In this document: positions 28,906 to 38,305 of the stretch, one piece after another
Position numbering within the stretch: position 1 is the first letter of the stretch
Layout: the number at the start of each line of letters is the position of its first letter
Source of the DNA: Methylophilus sp. 5
GTDB taxonomy: Bacteria; Pseudomonadota; Gammaproteobacteria; Burkholderiales; Methylophilaceae
NCBI RefSeq assembly: GCF_000515275.1
Contig: NZ_KI911560.1
Span: forward strand, 1,302,001 to 1,366,000
DNA: 64,000 nucleotides
Direction of reading: 5' to 3'
Notes under the pieces: generated by a model
The model's input: only the letters and a program-made list of their open reading frames with translations
Databases searched by the model: none
What the model was told of the DNA's origin: nothing
Position numbers and translations under genes: made by a program

Positions 28906-30117
28906 ATGATCCCGATTTATCCCGCCAATAGTCTCAAAGACGCGCCCTTACAAGGTGAAATCACATTAAGTGGCCTCACCAATCCGCCGCCGCTTTCGCT
29001 ATATATCCATATTCCCTGGTGCGTGCGCAAATGTCCATATTGTGACTTTAACTCGCATGAGTCGCGGCAGGAGATTCCAGAGGCGGCGTATGTGGATGCA
29101 CTGATTGCTGACTTGGAACAAGCCACGCCGCTGGTGTGGGGGCGCAAAATTCGCAGTATTTTCTTTGGCGGCGGCACGCCGAGCATTTTTTCAGCTGAAG
29201 CGATTGATAAAATTCTGAGCCATGTGCGCATGCTGACGCCGTTAGAATATGGTGCGGAGGTAACGCTTGAGGCTAACCCTGGCACGGTAGATGTCGCCAA
29301 CTTTAAGGGTTACCGCGATGCAGGCGTGAACAGGGTTTCACTGGGTATTCAGAGTTTTCAGCCAAATTATCTAAAAGCCCTGGGGCGTATTCATGACCGT
29401 GAGCAGGCGTTTGCTGCGGCTGAATTGGCGTTGAATACCTTTGATAAGGTGAATCTGGATGTGATGTATGCATTGCCGGAGCAAACGCTGGAAGACGCAT
29501 TGAAAGATGCCGAAACTGCCTGCCAGATTAAACCGGCGCATTTGTCGTTTTATCACCTGACGCTGGAACCCAACACGCCATTTCACCGCACGCCACCGAG
29601 TTTGCCGGATGACGATACCAGCGCCACCATGCAGGAAGAAATCGAAAAGGTGCTCGGCAGCCATGGCTACCAGCACTATGAAACCTCAGGCTTTGCCCAG
29701 CCGGGCCAGCAGTGTGTGCATAACCTCAATTACTGGACGTTTGGCGATTATTTGGGCATTGGTGCTGGCGCACATTCTAAATTGAGCTTTCACGACAAGA
29801 TTATTCGCCAGAGTCGGCATAAGCACCCGAAGCGCTACTTGGAAGCTGCACCACAAGGGCAGGCGGTGGATAGCGAGTGGGTGATTGGCCGTGAAGATTT
29901 GGCGTTTGAATTTATGATGAATGCGTTGCGCTTGGTGAATGGTGTGGAGGCTGAGTTATTTCAGCAGCGTACGGGATTGCCATTACGCGCTATTCAGGCA
30001 CAGTTGCTGGAAGCGCAACAAAAGGGATTGTTGCAGCAGGAGGGGGGCGTGATTGCACCGACGTTGCAGGGGCAGCGGTTTTTGAATGAGTTATTGGGGA
30101 TGTTTTTGCCGGAATAG
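28906..30117 (+). CDS. hemW: Radical SAM protein HemW (CPDase family)
   Basis: A 403-residue radical SAM protein with the cluster motif CVRKCPYCDF (CxxxCxxC), then FFGGGTPSIF, LGIQSFQPNYLKALGR and NYWTFGDYLGIGAGAHS typical of HemW. HemW is a haem chaperone related to, but different from, coproporphyrinogen dehydrogenase HemN. It is found after rdgB in many proteobacteria; here recQ and a PEP-CTERM gene lie between. Confidence 0.94.
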   Translation: MIPIYPANSLKDAPLQGEITLSGLTNPPPLSLYIHIPWCVRKCPYCDFNSHESRQEIPEAAYVDALIADLEQATPLVWGRKIRSIFFGGGTPSIFSAEAIDKILSHVRMLTPLEYGAEVTLEANPGTVDVANFKGYRDAGVNRVSLGIQSFQPNYLKALGRIHDREQAFAAAELALNTFDKVNLDVMYALPEQTLEDALKDAETACQIKPAHLSFYHLTLEPNTPFHRTPPSLPDDDTSATMQEEIEKVLGSHGYQHYETSGFAQPGQQCVHNLNYWTFGDYLGIGAGAHSKLSFHDKIIRQSRHKHPKRYLEAAPQGQAVDSEWVIGREDLAFEFMMNALRLVNGVEAELFQQRTGLPLRAIQAQLLEAQQKGLLQQEGGVIAPTLQGQRFLNELLGMFLPE

Positions 30118-30241
30118 GGGTGAGCTCTTCTTTTGTTGTCATTCTGGCGTGGTGTGATTGCAATAAAAGGTTGTTCTTTAATTGGTAGTCGTAGGGTGAG
30201 TATTGATGTCCACGCGGTTGTGGTTGTTTGTGATGTTTCTT

Positions 30242-30463
30242 TTCGCTTTTACAGCGAGTTACTTTTCTTTGCTTGCCCAAAGAACAAGTAACCAAAAGAA
30301 ATGCACCCTAGCTTCCGCTTATTTCCTGCGTTGCTCTCCAAAACAAGCGGTCACGAAACTCGACCTGGCAGCTCACAAAATACGTGAGCTGCTGCGGGAC
30401 TCGAACAGTCGCTCCCTTTTTCCTTGTTTTGGCTGCGCTACTCGGCGCGGCAGATAGGGGCCC
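30242..30463 (+). repeat. Structured repeat, left copy
   Basis: About 222 bases. It starts with a hairpin (30258-30292, gttac...gtaac, loop cttgcc), contains a 33-base block at 30304-30336, and ends with a 29-base block at 30435-30463 reaching gggccc. All three are found again, inverted, at 30626-30850: the 33-base block is identical and the end block has one difference in 29. The middle is diverged. Sequences like the hairpin arm (agttacttttctttgc) are recalled as common intergenic repeats in proteobacterial chromosomes. Confidence 0.8.
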
Positions 30464-30625
30464 ATAAAACCACACGCTTGCCCTTTGGTGAGATTCTTTG
30501 CATTGCCTACCGCGCCGATTATCGAGAAAAACCCAATGATTGGGAGTTTCAGCTTTGAAGTACAAAATTATCTAGCGCCCTGAATTTAACAGGCTCTACT
30601 GAATTCCCAGCGTGGTGGGGTTAAC

Positions 30626-30850
30626 GGGCCCCTATCTGACGCGCCGAGTAGCGCAATCAGCGTGGGAGTATTCGGCCAGCGGCTGTTTGAGTTCCGCGGT
30701 GGCTTGCGTTGTTTGCAAGCCGCTAGGGCGAGTTTCGTTGGCCGCCCATGCTGATGAGCAACGCAGGAAATAAGCGGAAGCTAGGGTGTCTTGTTCTTTG
30801 CCTTCTTTCTTATGGACAAGCATAAGAAAGAACGGTCGCCTAAAGGCGAA
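30626..30850 (-). repeat. Structured repeat, right copy (inverted)
   Basis: The inverted partner of the left copy. It has the identical 33-base block at 30756-30788, the gggccc-ending block at 30626-30654, and at its outer end a perfect 12-base stem (ttctttcttatg, 30803-30814, and cataagaaagaa, 30821-30832). Read in the same direction, the loop is cttgtc against cttgcc in the left copy, while the stem sequences differ but remain paired in both. Confidence 0.8.
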
Positions 30851-30919
30851 ATAAATGATTCATTAATCCAGCTATCCAGCAATTAAGAGTGACACTCATT
30901 TGAGTAGGCTACAAAAGAC

Positions 30920-31630
30920 TTACCGCTTATCCCGCTGCTCTTCCAAAACACCCCAAACCAAACTCAACACCAGCAACAAAATCGCACTCGCTACAATTAC
31001 CGCTAACTGTGGTGCCTGATAAAGCTTCCTCACTGGCGTCCTCGCAATTGCCCGAGCATTAGCCTCATAAGTCTCAAATACATGGGTCTTTAAGGCGGCA
31101 ATCCGTCCCGTCAAATGCCCCACAGAAAAAGAATATCCTTTTAACGAGACTTCTTTTGGCAGACTCAATGCAGGCAAATGCCAGCTTGAAGATGTTTGCT
31201 GTGCTTCTTGCGTAAGTTGCACACTCATCACCAGGCCCGGTGTGACAAAAGCCTCAGTATCGACTTCATCGGCTTTTTTAATCCGGTGCGTGAGGGTATG
31301 TAGGGTTTGTGCATTGGGCACAGCGATGAGTTGTGCGGTGTCACTGCGTTCATCTGGGCGCAACAAAATGCCGCGACTGCGGCTTAAGGTAATGGATTGC
31401 TGCACAAAGCGTTGTTGCAGCACCGGACTTTGCGGGTAGAGTTTGGCGGCCAGGCTGTTGACGCTTTCGCCGGGCAATAGCGGCCACAACATGGCTTGTT
31501 CGTGTTTGGGGTTGGCGATGCCAAGCGCTGCATGTGTTGGCTGGCTCGCCAATAGGCTGAAGGCTAATAGCAGCCCCATCATCACCGGGTATGATTTGCA
31601 CTTACTCGGTTGATGGTGGCTGTGGGTCAT
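30920..31630 (-). CDS. Membrane-anchored periplasmic protein, unknown
   Basis: A 236-residue protein with a signal-like N-terminus (hydrophobic stretch ending in QPTHA), a periplasmic body and a C-terminal transmembrane helix (ASAILLLVLSLVWGVLEEQ). Residues 45-110 (WPLLPGESVNSLAAKLYP, then a run to RGILLRPDERS) resemble the LysM/FimV-type 'PGESVN' region, a weak similarity only. Its ATG overlaps the argH stop codon (TGATG), so it is probably co-translated with argH. I do not recognise the family. Confidence 0.75.
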   Translation of the reverse strand: MTHSHHQPSKCKSYPVMMGLLLAFSLLASQPTHAALGIANPKHEQAMLWPLLPGESVNSLAAKLYPQSPVLQQRFVQQSITLSRSRGILLRPDERSDTAQLIAVPNAQTLHTLTHRIKKADEVDTEAFVTPGLVMSVQLTQEAQQTSSSWHLPALSLPKEVSLKGYSFSVGHLTGRIAALKTHVFETYEANARAIARTPVRKLYQAPQLAVIVASAILLLVLSLVWGVLEEQRDKR

Positions 31631-33048
31631 CAGCTGCCTAATTGTTGCCTGGCTTGGGCGATGGCGCGGCGCACTTGTTCTGGCGCGGTGCCGCCGGTGT
31701 GGTTGCGGCTGGCGACGGAGCCTTCTAGTGTGAGCACTTCAAAGACGTCGTCGCTGATGGTGTTACTAAAGGCTTGCAGTTCAGCCAGGCTGAACTCGGC
31801 CAGGTCACGGCCTGATTCCACACCGGCTTTCACGGCGTGAGCGACCACTTCGTGGGCATCACGGAACGGCATGCCTTTTTTCACCAGGTAGTCGGCGAGG
31901 TCAGTCGCGGTAGCAAAGCCTTCGAGTGCGGCCTGGCGCATATTGTCGGCTTTCACCGTAATGCCGCGCAGCATATCGGCGTAAATCTGCAAGGTCACCA
32001 GCAAGGTGTCGGCGACGTCGAACAAGGGCTCTTTGTCTTCCTGGTTGTCTTTGTTATAGGCCAGTGGCTGGCCTTTCATTAAAGTGAGCAGGCCGATTAA
32101 ATGCCCATAAACACGGCCGGTTTTGCCACGCACCAGCTCTGGGACGTCAGGGTTTTTCTTTTGTGGCATGATGGAGGAACCGGTACAGAAACGGTCAGCA
32201 ATATCAATAAAGCCGAAGCGCGGGCTCATCCATAAAATCAACTCTTCAGAAAAGCGCGACAAGTGCATCATGAGCAATGAGGCCGCTGCATTAAATTCAA
32301 TGGCAAAATCACGGTCAGACACGGCATCGAGCGAGTTTTGGCACACGCTGTCAAAGCCTAATAACTCAGCGACCAGTTCGCGTTTGATTGGGTAGCTGGT
32401 GCCTGCCAGTGCGGCGGCGCCTAATGGCAAGCGGTTGATACGCTTGCGCGCATCGGCAAAGCGCTCGGCATCGCGGTTGAGCATTTCAAAATAGGCCATC
32501 AGGTGATGACCAAAGGTCACAGGTTGTGCCACTTGCAAATGGGTAAAGCCTGGCATGATGGTGGCGGCATGTTGCTCGGCTAAATCGAGCAGCGAGGTTT
32601 GCAGCGCGCGGATGCCTGCAATGCTGTCATCGACCACGCTGCGCAACCACAGGCGCACATCGGTGGCTACCTGGTCGTTGCGTGAGCGGCCAGTATGCAA
32701 ACGTTTACCGGCGTCGCCGATTTTTTCGGTCAGGCGTCTTTCAATGTTCAGGTGCACATCTTCCAGGTCCAGCAGCCATTCAAACTGGCCGGCATCAATC
32801 TCGGCCAGAATCTCACTCAAGCCACGTTTGATGTCTGCTACATCTTGCGCCGAAATAATGCCTTGTGCGCCCAGCATGGTGGCGTGCGCAATCGAGCCTT
32901 GAATGTCGAATGTGGCCAGGCGCTTGTCGAAATCGACGGACGCTGTGTAGCGTTTGACCAGCTCGGCCACTGGCTCGTTAAAGCGGCCAGACCAGGCTTG
33001 GTCTTTTTGGTGCAAAGATGACTGTGTATTGGGGTTGGACGTTGTCAA
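31630..33048 (-). CDS. argH: Argininosuccinate lyase
   Basis: A 472-residue enzyme of the fumarase/aspartase superfamily with the signature [19 protein letters not shown], the [12 protein letters not shown] region, and HTGRSRNDQ near residue 120. It splits argininosuccinate to arginine and fumarate. It is divergent from the histidine kinase gene (about 105 bases apart). The argH, algZ, algR, hemC, hemD order matches that of Pseudomonas and related bacteria. Confidence 0.97.
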   Translation of the reverse strand: MTTSNPNTQSSLHQKDQAWSGRFNEPVAELVKRYTASVDFDKRLATFDIQGSIAHATMLGAQGIISAQDVADIKRGLSEILAEIDAGQFEWLLDLEDVHLNIERRLTEKIGDAGKRLHTGRSRNDQVATDVRLWLRSVVDDSIAGIRALQTSLLDLAEQHAATIMPGFTHLQVAQPVTFGHHLMAYFEMLNRDAERFADARKRINRLPLGAAALAGTSYPIKRELVAELLGFDSVCQNSLDAVSDRDFAIEFNAAASLLMMHLSRFSEELILWMSPRFGFIDIADRFCTGSSIMPQKKNPDVPELVRGKTGRVYGHLIGLLTLMKGQPLAYNKDNQEDKEPLFDVADTLLVTLQIYADMLRGITVKADNMRQAALEGFATATDLADYLVKKGMPFRDAHEVVAHAVKAGVESGRDLAEFSLAELQAFSNTISDDVFEVLTLEGSVASRNHTGGTAPEQVRRAIAQARQQLGS

Positions 33049-33152
33049 AACAAAATTCTTTCTGCCAGAAATTAGGACGCACAGCGCGTGCTTGCGCCAG
33101 TGGCACTTAATACTTATGATGCTGGCACGACATTATAAACGAACATCACGCC

Positions 33153-34172
33153 GTGCGTAAAAGTAGCCGCATCCCCAATTTTCGCAATCTGGGCATACAC
33201 TTACGTGTGTTGCTGCTGCATCTGTGTTTGCTAGCCTTGCTCACTGTCTATGACGGCCAGTCTGGCTGGAATGCAGCATTGTGGGCTAGTGACCTGGCGC
33301 GCATTGGCAGCCAGTGGTTGCCCCCCCTGTTGCTGGTGATGGGCGCACTCACCCTTGCTTACCCTATGATTAGCCGCTGGCCTTACCGACAAGCCTTGGC
33401 CGCCCTGTTTTTGCTGGCGATTGGCATCACTGCATTATCCAGCTATGGTTACCAGCGCTGGATTGCGCCATTGAGCGCCGCACAATATTGGCAGGTAATG
33501 CTGTTGTGCGTGGCCGATGTGCTGGTGTGTTTGTATTATTTAGACTTATTGCAACGTGCTTATTCGCCTGCGATTGCCGAGGCACGTTTGCAGGCCTTGC
33601 AGGCACGTATCCGTCCCCACTTTTTATTTAATAGCCTGAATGCCGCCTTGTCACTGATTCGCAGCCAGCCGCAACGGGCTGAAACGGCGCTGGAAGATAT
33701 GGCCGAATTGTTTCGCGTATTGATGGCGGATAACCGCGATCTGGTGCCGTTGTCACAAGAAATTGCCCTGTGCCAGCAATACCTGAATATCGAAAAACTA
33801 CGCTTAGACGAGCGGCTGCAATGTGACTGGCAATTGGCTGATATTCCTGCCGAGATGATGATTCCGCCACTGATTCTGCAACCCTTGCTGGAAAACGCCG
33901 TATATCACGGGATAGAGCCGCAATCGCAGGGCGGGGTGGTGGTGATTGAAATCAACATTAGCGGCAAGAGTTTGTTGTTGCGTATCAGCAATCCGCTGCC
34001 GCCACGCAGTGACAAGTCTGGCGGCAATAAAATGGCACTTAAAAATATCCGTGAGCGTTTGCGACTGCACTACGACCTGGAGGCGCAATTGCGGCAATAT
34101 GAGGCCGACCAGCGTTACATCGTAGAAATCGTGATTCCAACGCGTCCGCTGTCCGAGGTTGTGCATGGCTAA
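33153..34172 (+). CDS. algZ: AlgZ/FimS-like sensor histidine kinase
   Basis: A 339-residue LytS/AlgZ-type kinase. Four or so hydrophobic segments fill the first 130 residues; the phosphorylated histidine is His156 in RIRPHFLFNSLN; the ATP-binding region has PLLENAVYHGIEP. The start is GTG 33153, the in-frame codon closest to the membrane region. It overlaps the response regulator by 8 bases. In Pseudomonas the equivalent pair controls alginate, twitching and virulence genes; here the signal and targets are not known, so the symbol is by homology and gene order. Confidence 0.9.
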   Translation: MRKSSRIPNFRNLGIHLRVLLLHLCLLALLTVYDGQSGWNAALWASDLARIGSQWLPPLLLVMGALTLAYPMISRWPYRQALAALFLLAIGITALSSYGYQRWIAPLSAAQYWQVMLLCVADVLVCLYYLDLLQRAYSPAIAEARLQALQARIRPHFLFNSLNAALSLIRSQPQRAETALEDMAELFRVLMADNRDLVPLSQEIALCQQYLNIEKLRLDERLQCDWQLADIPAEMMIPPLILQPLLENAVYHGIEPQSQGGVVVIEINISGKSLLLRISNPLPPRSDKSGGNKMALKNIRERLRLHYDLEAQLRQYEADQRYIVEIVIPTRPLSEVVHG

Positions 34173-34911
34173 CCAGCGTTTGCTCATTGTAGATGACGAG
34201 CCATTGGCCAGACAGCGTTTGCGCGATTTGGTCGGCGACGTGGGTGGTTATGATGTGGCCGGTGAAGCGGCCAATGGCGTGGAGGCGCTGCGGTTGCTGC
34301 AAGATGCTGCAGTGGATATTGTGCTGGTGGATATCCGCATGCCTGTAATGGATGGCATTGAGTTGGCGCAGCATTTGCGCGGCTTGCCACAACCACCCAA
34401 GCTGATTTTTACTACTGCGTATGATCATTATGCGGTACAGGCGTTTGAGCTGAACGCCATTGATTATTTGCTTAAACCGATTCGCAGTGAGCGGTTGGCG
34501 GCGGCGTTAGCCAAGGCCAGGCCTTTGCAGCAAATGCAATCGCAGGCATTACAAAGCTTGCAACAAACGCATGATCATCTGAGCATTCAAGAGCGCGGCA
34601 AGGTGTTACTGATTGCGCTGGCAGACGTGTTGTATTTTCGTGCCGAGTTGAAGTACGTGACGGTGCGCACACGCGACAAAAGCTATTTGCTGGAAACCTC
34701 ACTCAACCAACTTGAACAAACGTATGCCGCCCAGTTTGTGCGCATTCACCGCAACGCGTTGGTGGCGCGCACGGCGATTAGCGGTTTTGAAAAGCAACGG
34801 GTGACTGAGGGCGAAGAGGCCGGAGAAACGGTGTGGGTGGTGCTAATCAAAGGGGTCGCGGACACATTAGTCGTGAGCCGGCGCCACCAGCATGTGATTA
34901 AGGCCGCCTAG
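34165..34911 (+). CDS. algR: AlgR-like LytTR response regulator
   Basis: A 248-residue regulator: receiver domain with Asp56 in LVDIRMPVMDG and Lys near KPIRS, then a C-terminal LytTR DNA-binding domain with VLYFRAELKYVTVRTRDKSYLLETSL and FVRIHRNALV. The start at 34165 (MANQRLLIVDDE) gives a normal N-terminus. It is the partner of the kinase just upstream. A hairpin overlaps its stop codon. Confidence 0.93.
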   Translation: MANQRLLIVDDEPLARQRLRDLVGDVGGYDVAGEAANGVEALRLLQDAAVDIVLVDIRMPVMDGIELAQHLRGLPQPPKLIFTTAYDHYAVQAFELNAIDYLLKPIRSERLAAALAKARPLQQMQSQALQSLQQTHDHLSIQERGKVLLIALADVLYFRAELKYVTVRTRDKSYLLETSLNQLEQTYAAQFVRIHRNALVARTAISGFEKQRVTEGEEAGETVWVVLIKGVADTLVVSRRHQHVIKAA

Positions 34912-34924
34912 CGGCGACCTTAAT
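34897..34924. terminator. Hairpin at the end of the algR-like gene
   Basis: Seven-base outer stem attaagg / ccttaat enclosing an inner ccgc / gcgg stem with loop cta, overlapping the stop codon. It is between two convergent genes. The following T-run is weak, so the assignment as a bidirectional terminator is moderate. Confidence 0.55.
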
Positions 34925-34929
34925 CTTCA

Positions 34930-35598
34930 CTATTTTCTCTTTTGTGCCTGATCAATCACTTTGGCCGCCCAATCTCGGCCGCCCAAGCCAAAGGCAATGG
35001 CCAGCGCCAAAAATACGGCACCAAATACAATCACAAACAGCGAGTGGATCAGTTGCATGCCGATGCCAAGTTGCTCCAGCGCAATAAAAATCGCCAGAAT
35101 CTGGATGCAGTATTCAGCCGAGGTGCTGATAATGAGTGCTTGTTCAAACTTGATGCTATGCAACCAGGCAAACACCAGCCGGTTAATAAAGCGTGCAAAC
35201 AGCGTGCCAAAAATCACCACCAGAATCGCGACAATAATATGGGGTAAGTAGCTGGCCAGCTCTTTAAGCAACGAGGCAACCTCGGTGAGGCCCAGCGAAT
35301 TAGCGCCAGTGATGACAAACAGCAAAATGACCAGCCAATACACAACCTGGCTGATGATGCCACTCAGCGTGACTTTGTAATTGGCGCTACGCATAAAGGC
35401 TTCGAGGCCGGATTTTTGTGCAAAAGTGTCAAAATGCGAAATCTCAAGAATGCGTTTCACGCCTAATCTGACCGCCTTGGCCACCAGCCAGCCAAAAAAT
35501 AAAATCACCATGGCAGCGAGCAATTTGGGTACAAAATGGACCAATTCGACCCAGAACTGATTAAGGGAAGAGATGAAAATTTCGAGTTGGTATTGCAT
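34930..35598 (-). CDS. Mechanosensitive-channel-like membrane protein
   Basis: A 222-residue membrane protein with about five hydrophobic helices, made of two or three copies of the 'conserved TM helix' unit (PF05552): LLAAMVILFFGWLVAKAVRLGVKRIL and SYLPHIIVAILVVIFGTLFARFI. The last helix is followed by FGLGGRDWAAKVID, as in the small MscS-related proteins. It lacks the full MscS cytoplasmic domain, so the term 'channel' is by family similarity. It is transcribed toward algR and away from hemC. Confidence 0.8.
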   Translation of the reverse strand: MQYQLEIFISSLNQFWVELVHFVPKLLAAMVILFFGWLVAKAVRLGVKRILEISHFDTFAQKSGLEAFMRSANYKVTLSGIISQVVYWLVILLFVITGANSLGLTEVASLLKELASYLPHIIVAILVVIFGTLFARFINRLVFAWLHSIKFEQALIISTSAEYCIQILAIFIALEQLGIGMQLIHSLFVIVFGAVFLALAIAFGLGGRDWAAKVIDQAQKRK

Positions 35599-35791
35599 GG
35601 ATAGTCCTCCATATTTATCGTTGAATAGCGACTTTTCTAGCCACTTCGGGTTGCTATGCAGGTGTCAGCATAACTGAATCCGACGGCCTTGTGGAGCAAA
35701 AGGTTCATCTGAACACACCATGGGATACCCGCAGAAGTCTGGCGATGACGTGTTAAAATACACTGCTAAATTCATCATAGGTAACATCGTT

Positions 35792-36736
35792 GTGAGTACA
35801 CTAAACCCACCTGCCACGCTGGTGATTGCTTCACGCGAGAGTGCTCTCGCTATGTGGCAAGCCAAGCATATTCAAGCCAGATTACAAGCGCTGTATCCGC
35901 AATGCGAGGTCAGCATTTTAGGCATGACCACCACGGGCGATCAAATTTTGGATTCACCGCTGTCACGCATAGGCGGCAAGGGCTTGTTTGTTAAAGAGCT
36001 TGAAAACGCCTTGGCGGATGGCCGTGCCGATTTAGCCGTGCATAGTATGAAAGATGTGCCTATGCATTTGCCAGACGGCTTTGTGTTGACCGCGACCGGT
36101 GAGCGCGAAGACCCGCGCGATGCCTTTGTTTCTAACGACTATGCCAGTCTGGAAGCGTTGCCAGAAGGCAGTGTGGTTGGCACCTCCAGCTTGCGTCGCC
36201 AAAGCCAGATACAGGCGCGCTTTCCGCATTTAAAAATCGAATCATTGCGCGGCAATGTGCAAACCCGTTTGCGCAAACTGGATGAAGGCCAATATGCTGC
36301 GATTATCCTGGCGGCAGCTGGGCTCATTCGCTTGGATTTGGGTGATCGTATCAAAAGTTTTATTAGTCCGGCAGAGAGTATTCCGGCCGTGGGTCAGGGA
36401 GCATTGGGCATCGAAATCAATGTTGACCGCAGTGACCTGATGGCAGTGCTGGCGCCGTTGAATCATGTGGATACTCAATTGTGCGTGGAAGCTGAACGAG
36501 GATTCAGCCGTGCGCTCGCAGGGAGTTGCACGGTGCCGCTGGGCGCCTACGCCACCAAACAAGGTGACACCATCACCATGCAAGGTTTTGTCGCCAGCGT
36601 CGATGGCAAGCAGATGCTCAAGGAAACCGTCACCGGCCATGCGGCTGAGGCAGAAAAACTAGGCCAGCAATTGGCGCTGAAGCTGGTGGCACGTGGTGCC
36701 GATAAAATTCTGGCGACCTTGGATGGGGTGAAATGA
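35792..36736 (+). CDS. hemC: Hydroxymethylbilane synthase (porphobilinogen deaminase)
   Basis: A 314-residue HemC with [43 protein letters not shown] and the dipyrromethane-cofactor cysteine in [13 protein letters not shown]. It joins four porphobilinogen molecules. The start is GTG 35792; the in-frame extension from 35720 has no family similarity. HemD follows with a 4-base overlap. Confidence 0.96.
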   Translation: MSTLNPPATLVIASRESALAMWQAKHIQARLQALYPQCEVSILGMTTTGDQILDSPLSRIGGKGLFVKELENALADGRADLAVHSMKDVPMHLPDGFVLTATGEREDPRDAFVSNDYASLEALPEGSVVGTSSLRRQSQIQARFPHLKIESLRGNVQTRLRKLDEGQYAAIILAAAGLIRLDLGDRIKSFISPAESIPAVGQGALGIEINVDRSDLMAVLAPLNHVDTQLCVEAERGFSRALAGSCTVPLGAYATKQGDTITMQGFVASVDGKQMLKETVTGHAAEAEKLGQQLALKLVARGADKILATLDGVK

Positions 36737-37500
36737 CCTTGTCCTTGGCCGGGGTGCATATCGCGGTCACGCGGCCACCCGAGCAAGCCACCAAGCTGAC
36801 TGCGGCGATCACGGCTGCAGGCGGCGCGGTGATTTCCTTTCCGTTGCTGGATATCAAAGGTCTGGAGGACTTAATCGATTTTCATGTAGCGGTCACGCCG
36901 CTTAGCCAGTTTGATTGGGCCGTGTTTATCAGCACCAATGCCGTGCAATATGGCATGCCGTTGTTGCAGCAGGCGGGTATTTCGCCCGCGCTTAAATTTG
37001 CCGCGATAGGCCCAACGACCGCCGCCAGCTTGCAAGGCTACGGCATCGCAGAAGTGCTGACGCCGCGTGAACGCTTTGATAGTGAAGCCTTGCTGGCGCT
37101 ACCTGCATTGCAACACATGCAAGAGCAGCGCGTGCTGATTGTACGTGGCGTGGGTGGGCGTGAAGTGTTAGCCGACACCTTAAAGCAGCGTGGCGCAGAG
37201 GTGGTGTTCGGTGAATGCTATCGCCGCGTGAATCCGCAAAATAATGCCCAGTTGTTGCAGCAGGCCTATGCCCAAGGTCACTTAGACGGCATTGTCGTTA
37301 CCAGCACCGAGGCCTTGCGCTTTTTGCTGGCACTGGCGGGTGAGGCTGACTGGTTAAAAGTGACACCTTTATTTGTTAATCATGCACGCATTGCCGAGCA
37401 GGCGCGTGCATCAGGTTTGACTGCCTTTAGCGCTGATCAGTCGGGCGATGCCGCTATGCTCAGCCTACTGCAAACACATCTTTCAGCCTGCGCTGGCTAA
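36733..37500 (+). CDS. hemD: Uroporphyrinogen-III synthase
   Basis: A 255-residue HemD with the two-lobed fold: [16 protein letters not shown] at the N-terminus, [17 protein letters not shown], and the later [14 protein letters not shown] block. It closes and inverts the D ring of the tetrapyrrole. It is coupled to hemC by ATGA overlap. No hemX or hemY follows; instead the convergent PEP-CTERM gene overlaps its last 18 bases. Confidence 0.93.
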   Translation: MTLSLAGVHIAVTRPPEQATKLTAAITAAGGAVISFPLLDIKGLEDLIDFHVAVTPLSQFDWAVFISTNAVQYGMPLLQQAGISPALKFAAIGPTTAASLQGYGIAEVLTPRERFDSEALLALPALQHMQEQRVLIVRGVGGREVLADTLKQRGAEVVFGECYRRVNPQNNAQLLQQAYAQGHLDGIVVTSTEALRFLLALAGEADWLKVTPLFVNHARIAEQARASGLTAFSADQSGDAAMLSLLQTHLSACAG

Positions 37501-38154
37501 TTTTTTGACTTGCGCCTGCAAGCCATCAGCCCTAAGCCCTAAGCCCGCCAGTATCATCATATAGCTATCAGGTTCCGGCACCGCAGAAACATTGATGCCT
37601 GCGCTGTTGATCAAAGTGATCCGCGATTCATGGATGAACATCTGACTTTGTGCGGGTGTGAGTACTAGGCTACCTGCCAGCGCTGGCCTGTGAGCGATGG
37701 TTTGCTGAGTAGCACTCGTGCTGTTACTCACGCTGATGACGGCGCCTGAATTCAAGCCTATATCAAATGACTGCCATTCAATCACCGGACGCGGCAACCA
37801 TCTGTCTATAGGGGTGGCACCGCTGGTGAGTGCTAGCGTGTGCGTGATGTCGAAGAGCACGTTGCTGCCTATTGTCAGGCTGCCGGTCAAGTTCGATAAA
37901 GTGATTTCCGGCGCGTAGAGACTAAGGTTATTGAGTGTCAGGTCACCACTTGCAAATAGTGATATTTGGCTGTCAGATTTCAGCCAGCCGCCATCCAGGC
38001 TTAAGTTGCCTGTACAGCTTAATGATATGCCGCTGCCTGATGACAGCGCCATATCCCCGGAGCAGTTCGTGTTTGCCAGACTGATTTGTGCACTGGCGTG
38101 ACTAGCTAGCGGCATACAGGCCAGCAAACAGGATAATACTGACAGGCGTAACAT
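37483..38154 (-). CDS. PEP-CTERM protein with a frameshifted sorting tail
   Basis: A 223-residue secreted protein: signal peptide (ends near ASHASA), a body with repeated beta strands (LSLDGGWLKSDSQISL, LTLNNLSLYAPEITL) resembling filamentous-haemagglutinin type repeats, and a tail VPEPDSYMMILAGLGL. After this point the normal tail (a hydrophobic stretch ending in an Arg/Lys-rich cluster) is replaced by [16 protein letters not shown]. Removing one 7-base unit of a tandem repeat restores MACRRKSKN and a stop at 37497, the usual form. The start at 38154 is supported by a GAGGAG ribosome site. Confidence 0.85.
   Translation of the reverse strand: MLRLSVLSCLLACMPLASHASAQISLANTNCSGDMALSSGSGISLSCTGNLSLDGGWLKSDSQISLFASGDLTLNNLSLYAPEITLSNLTGSLTIGSNVLFDITHTLALTSGATPIDRWLPRPVIEWQSFDIGLNSGAVISVSNSTSATQQTIAHRPALAGSLVLTPAQSQMFIHESRITLINSAGINVSAVPEPDSYMMILAGLGLRADGLQAQVKKLASAG
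37529..37546 (-). repeat. Tandem 7-base repeat in the PEP-CTERM tail
   Basis: gccctaa is present twice followed by gccc (2.6 copies). Since 7 is not a multiple of 3, one extra copy shifts the reading frame of the PEP-CTERM gene. Slippage at such a repeat can happen during replication. Confidence 0.9.
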
Positions 38155-38268
38155 CTCACACTCCTCGACATAAGGCATTGCAGTGTAGCGGGGCAGGCAT
38201 TGGCGTTGGATGATGCTTTGATGAAGCACAGACTAATCCATGCGCATGATTGTCTTGTATGATGGTGC

Positions 38269-38305
38269 TTGACAAAACAAACTAAATAACTAATTATATA
38301 GTTAT
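38269..38305 (+). promoter_or_regulatory. Promoter and operator of the ArsR-type gene
   Basis: A perfect -35 (TTGACA, 38269-38274) and a -10 candidate at 38292-38298 (attata) are about 18 bases apart, which puts the RNA start at or within a few bases of the ATG at 38306. A 7-base inverted repeat, ataacta/tagttat (38286-38292 and 38299-38305), covers the -10 and the start, fit to be the operator of the gene's own product. No ribosome site precedes the ATG. Confidence 0.6.

Larger units (their letters stand above)
30118..30919. other. Gene-free stretch holding an inverted repeat pair
   Basis: No convincing coding frame is found between hemW and the next gene. Short open frames here lie inside the repeat copies and differ between them by substitutions that do not preserve the peptide. 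The stretch holds two facing copies of a repeat, listed separately, with a 162-base core between them. It is not a complete insertion sequence: no transposase frame is present. Confidence 0.75.

Noticed and set aside
30398..30425. tRNA-like sequence (gggactcgaac)
   Set aside because: The stretch resembles a tRNA T-arm only briefly; no acceptor, D or anticodon stems surround it.
30203..30457. Coding gene of about 84 residues
   Set aside because: It lies inside the left repeat copy; the peptide is not preserved in the inverted copy, while nucleotide blocks and hairpins are.
30118..30919. Insertion sequence
   Set aside because: Inverted copies are present, but no transposase frame and no target-site duplication could be identified.
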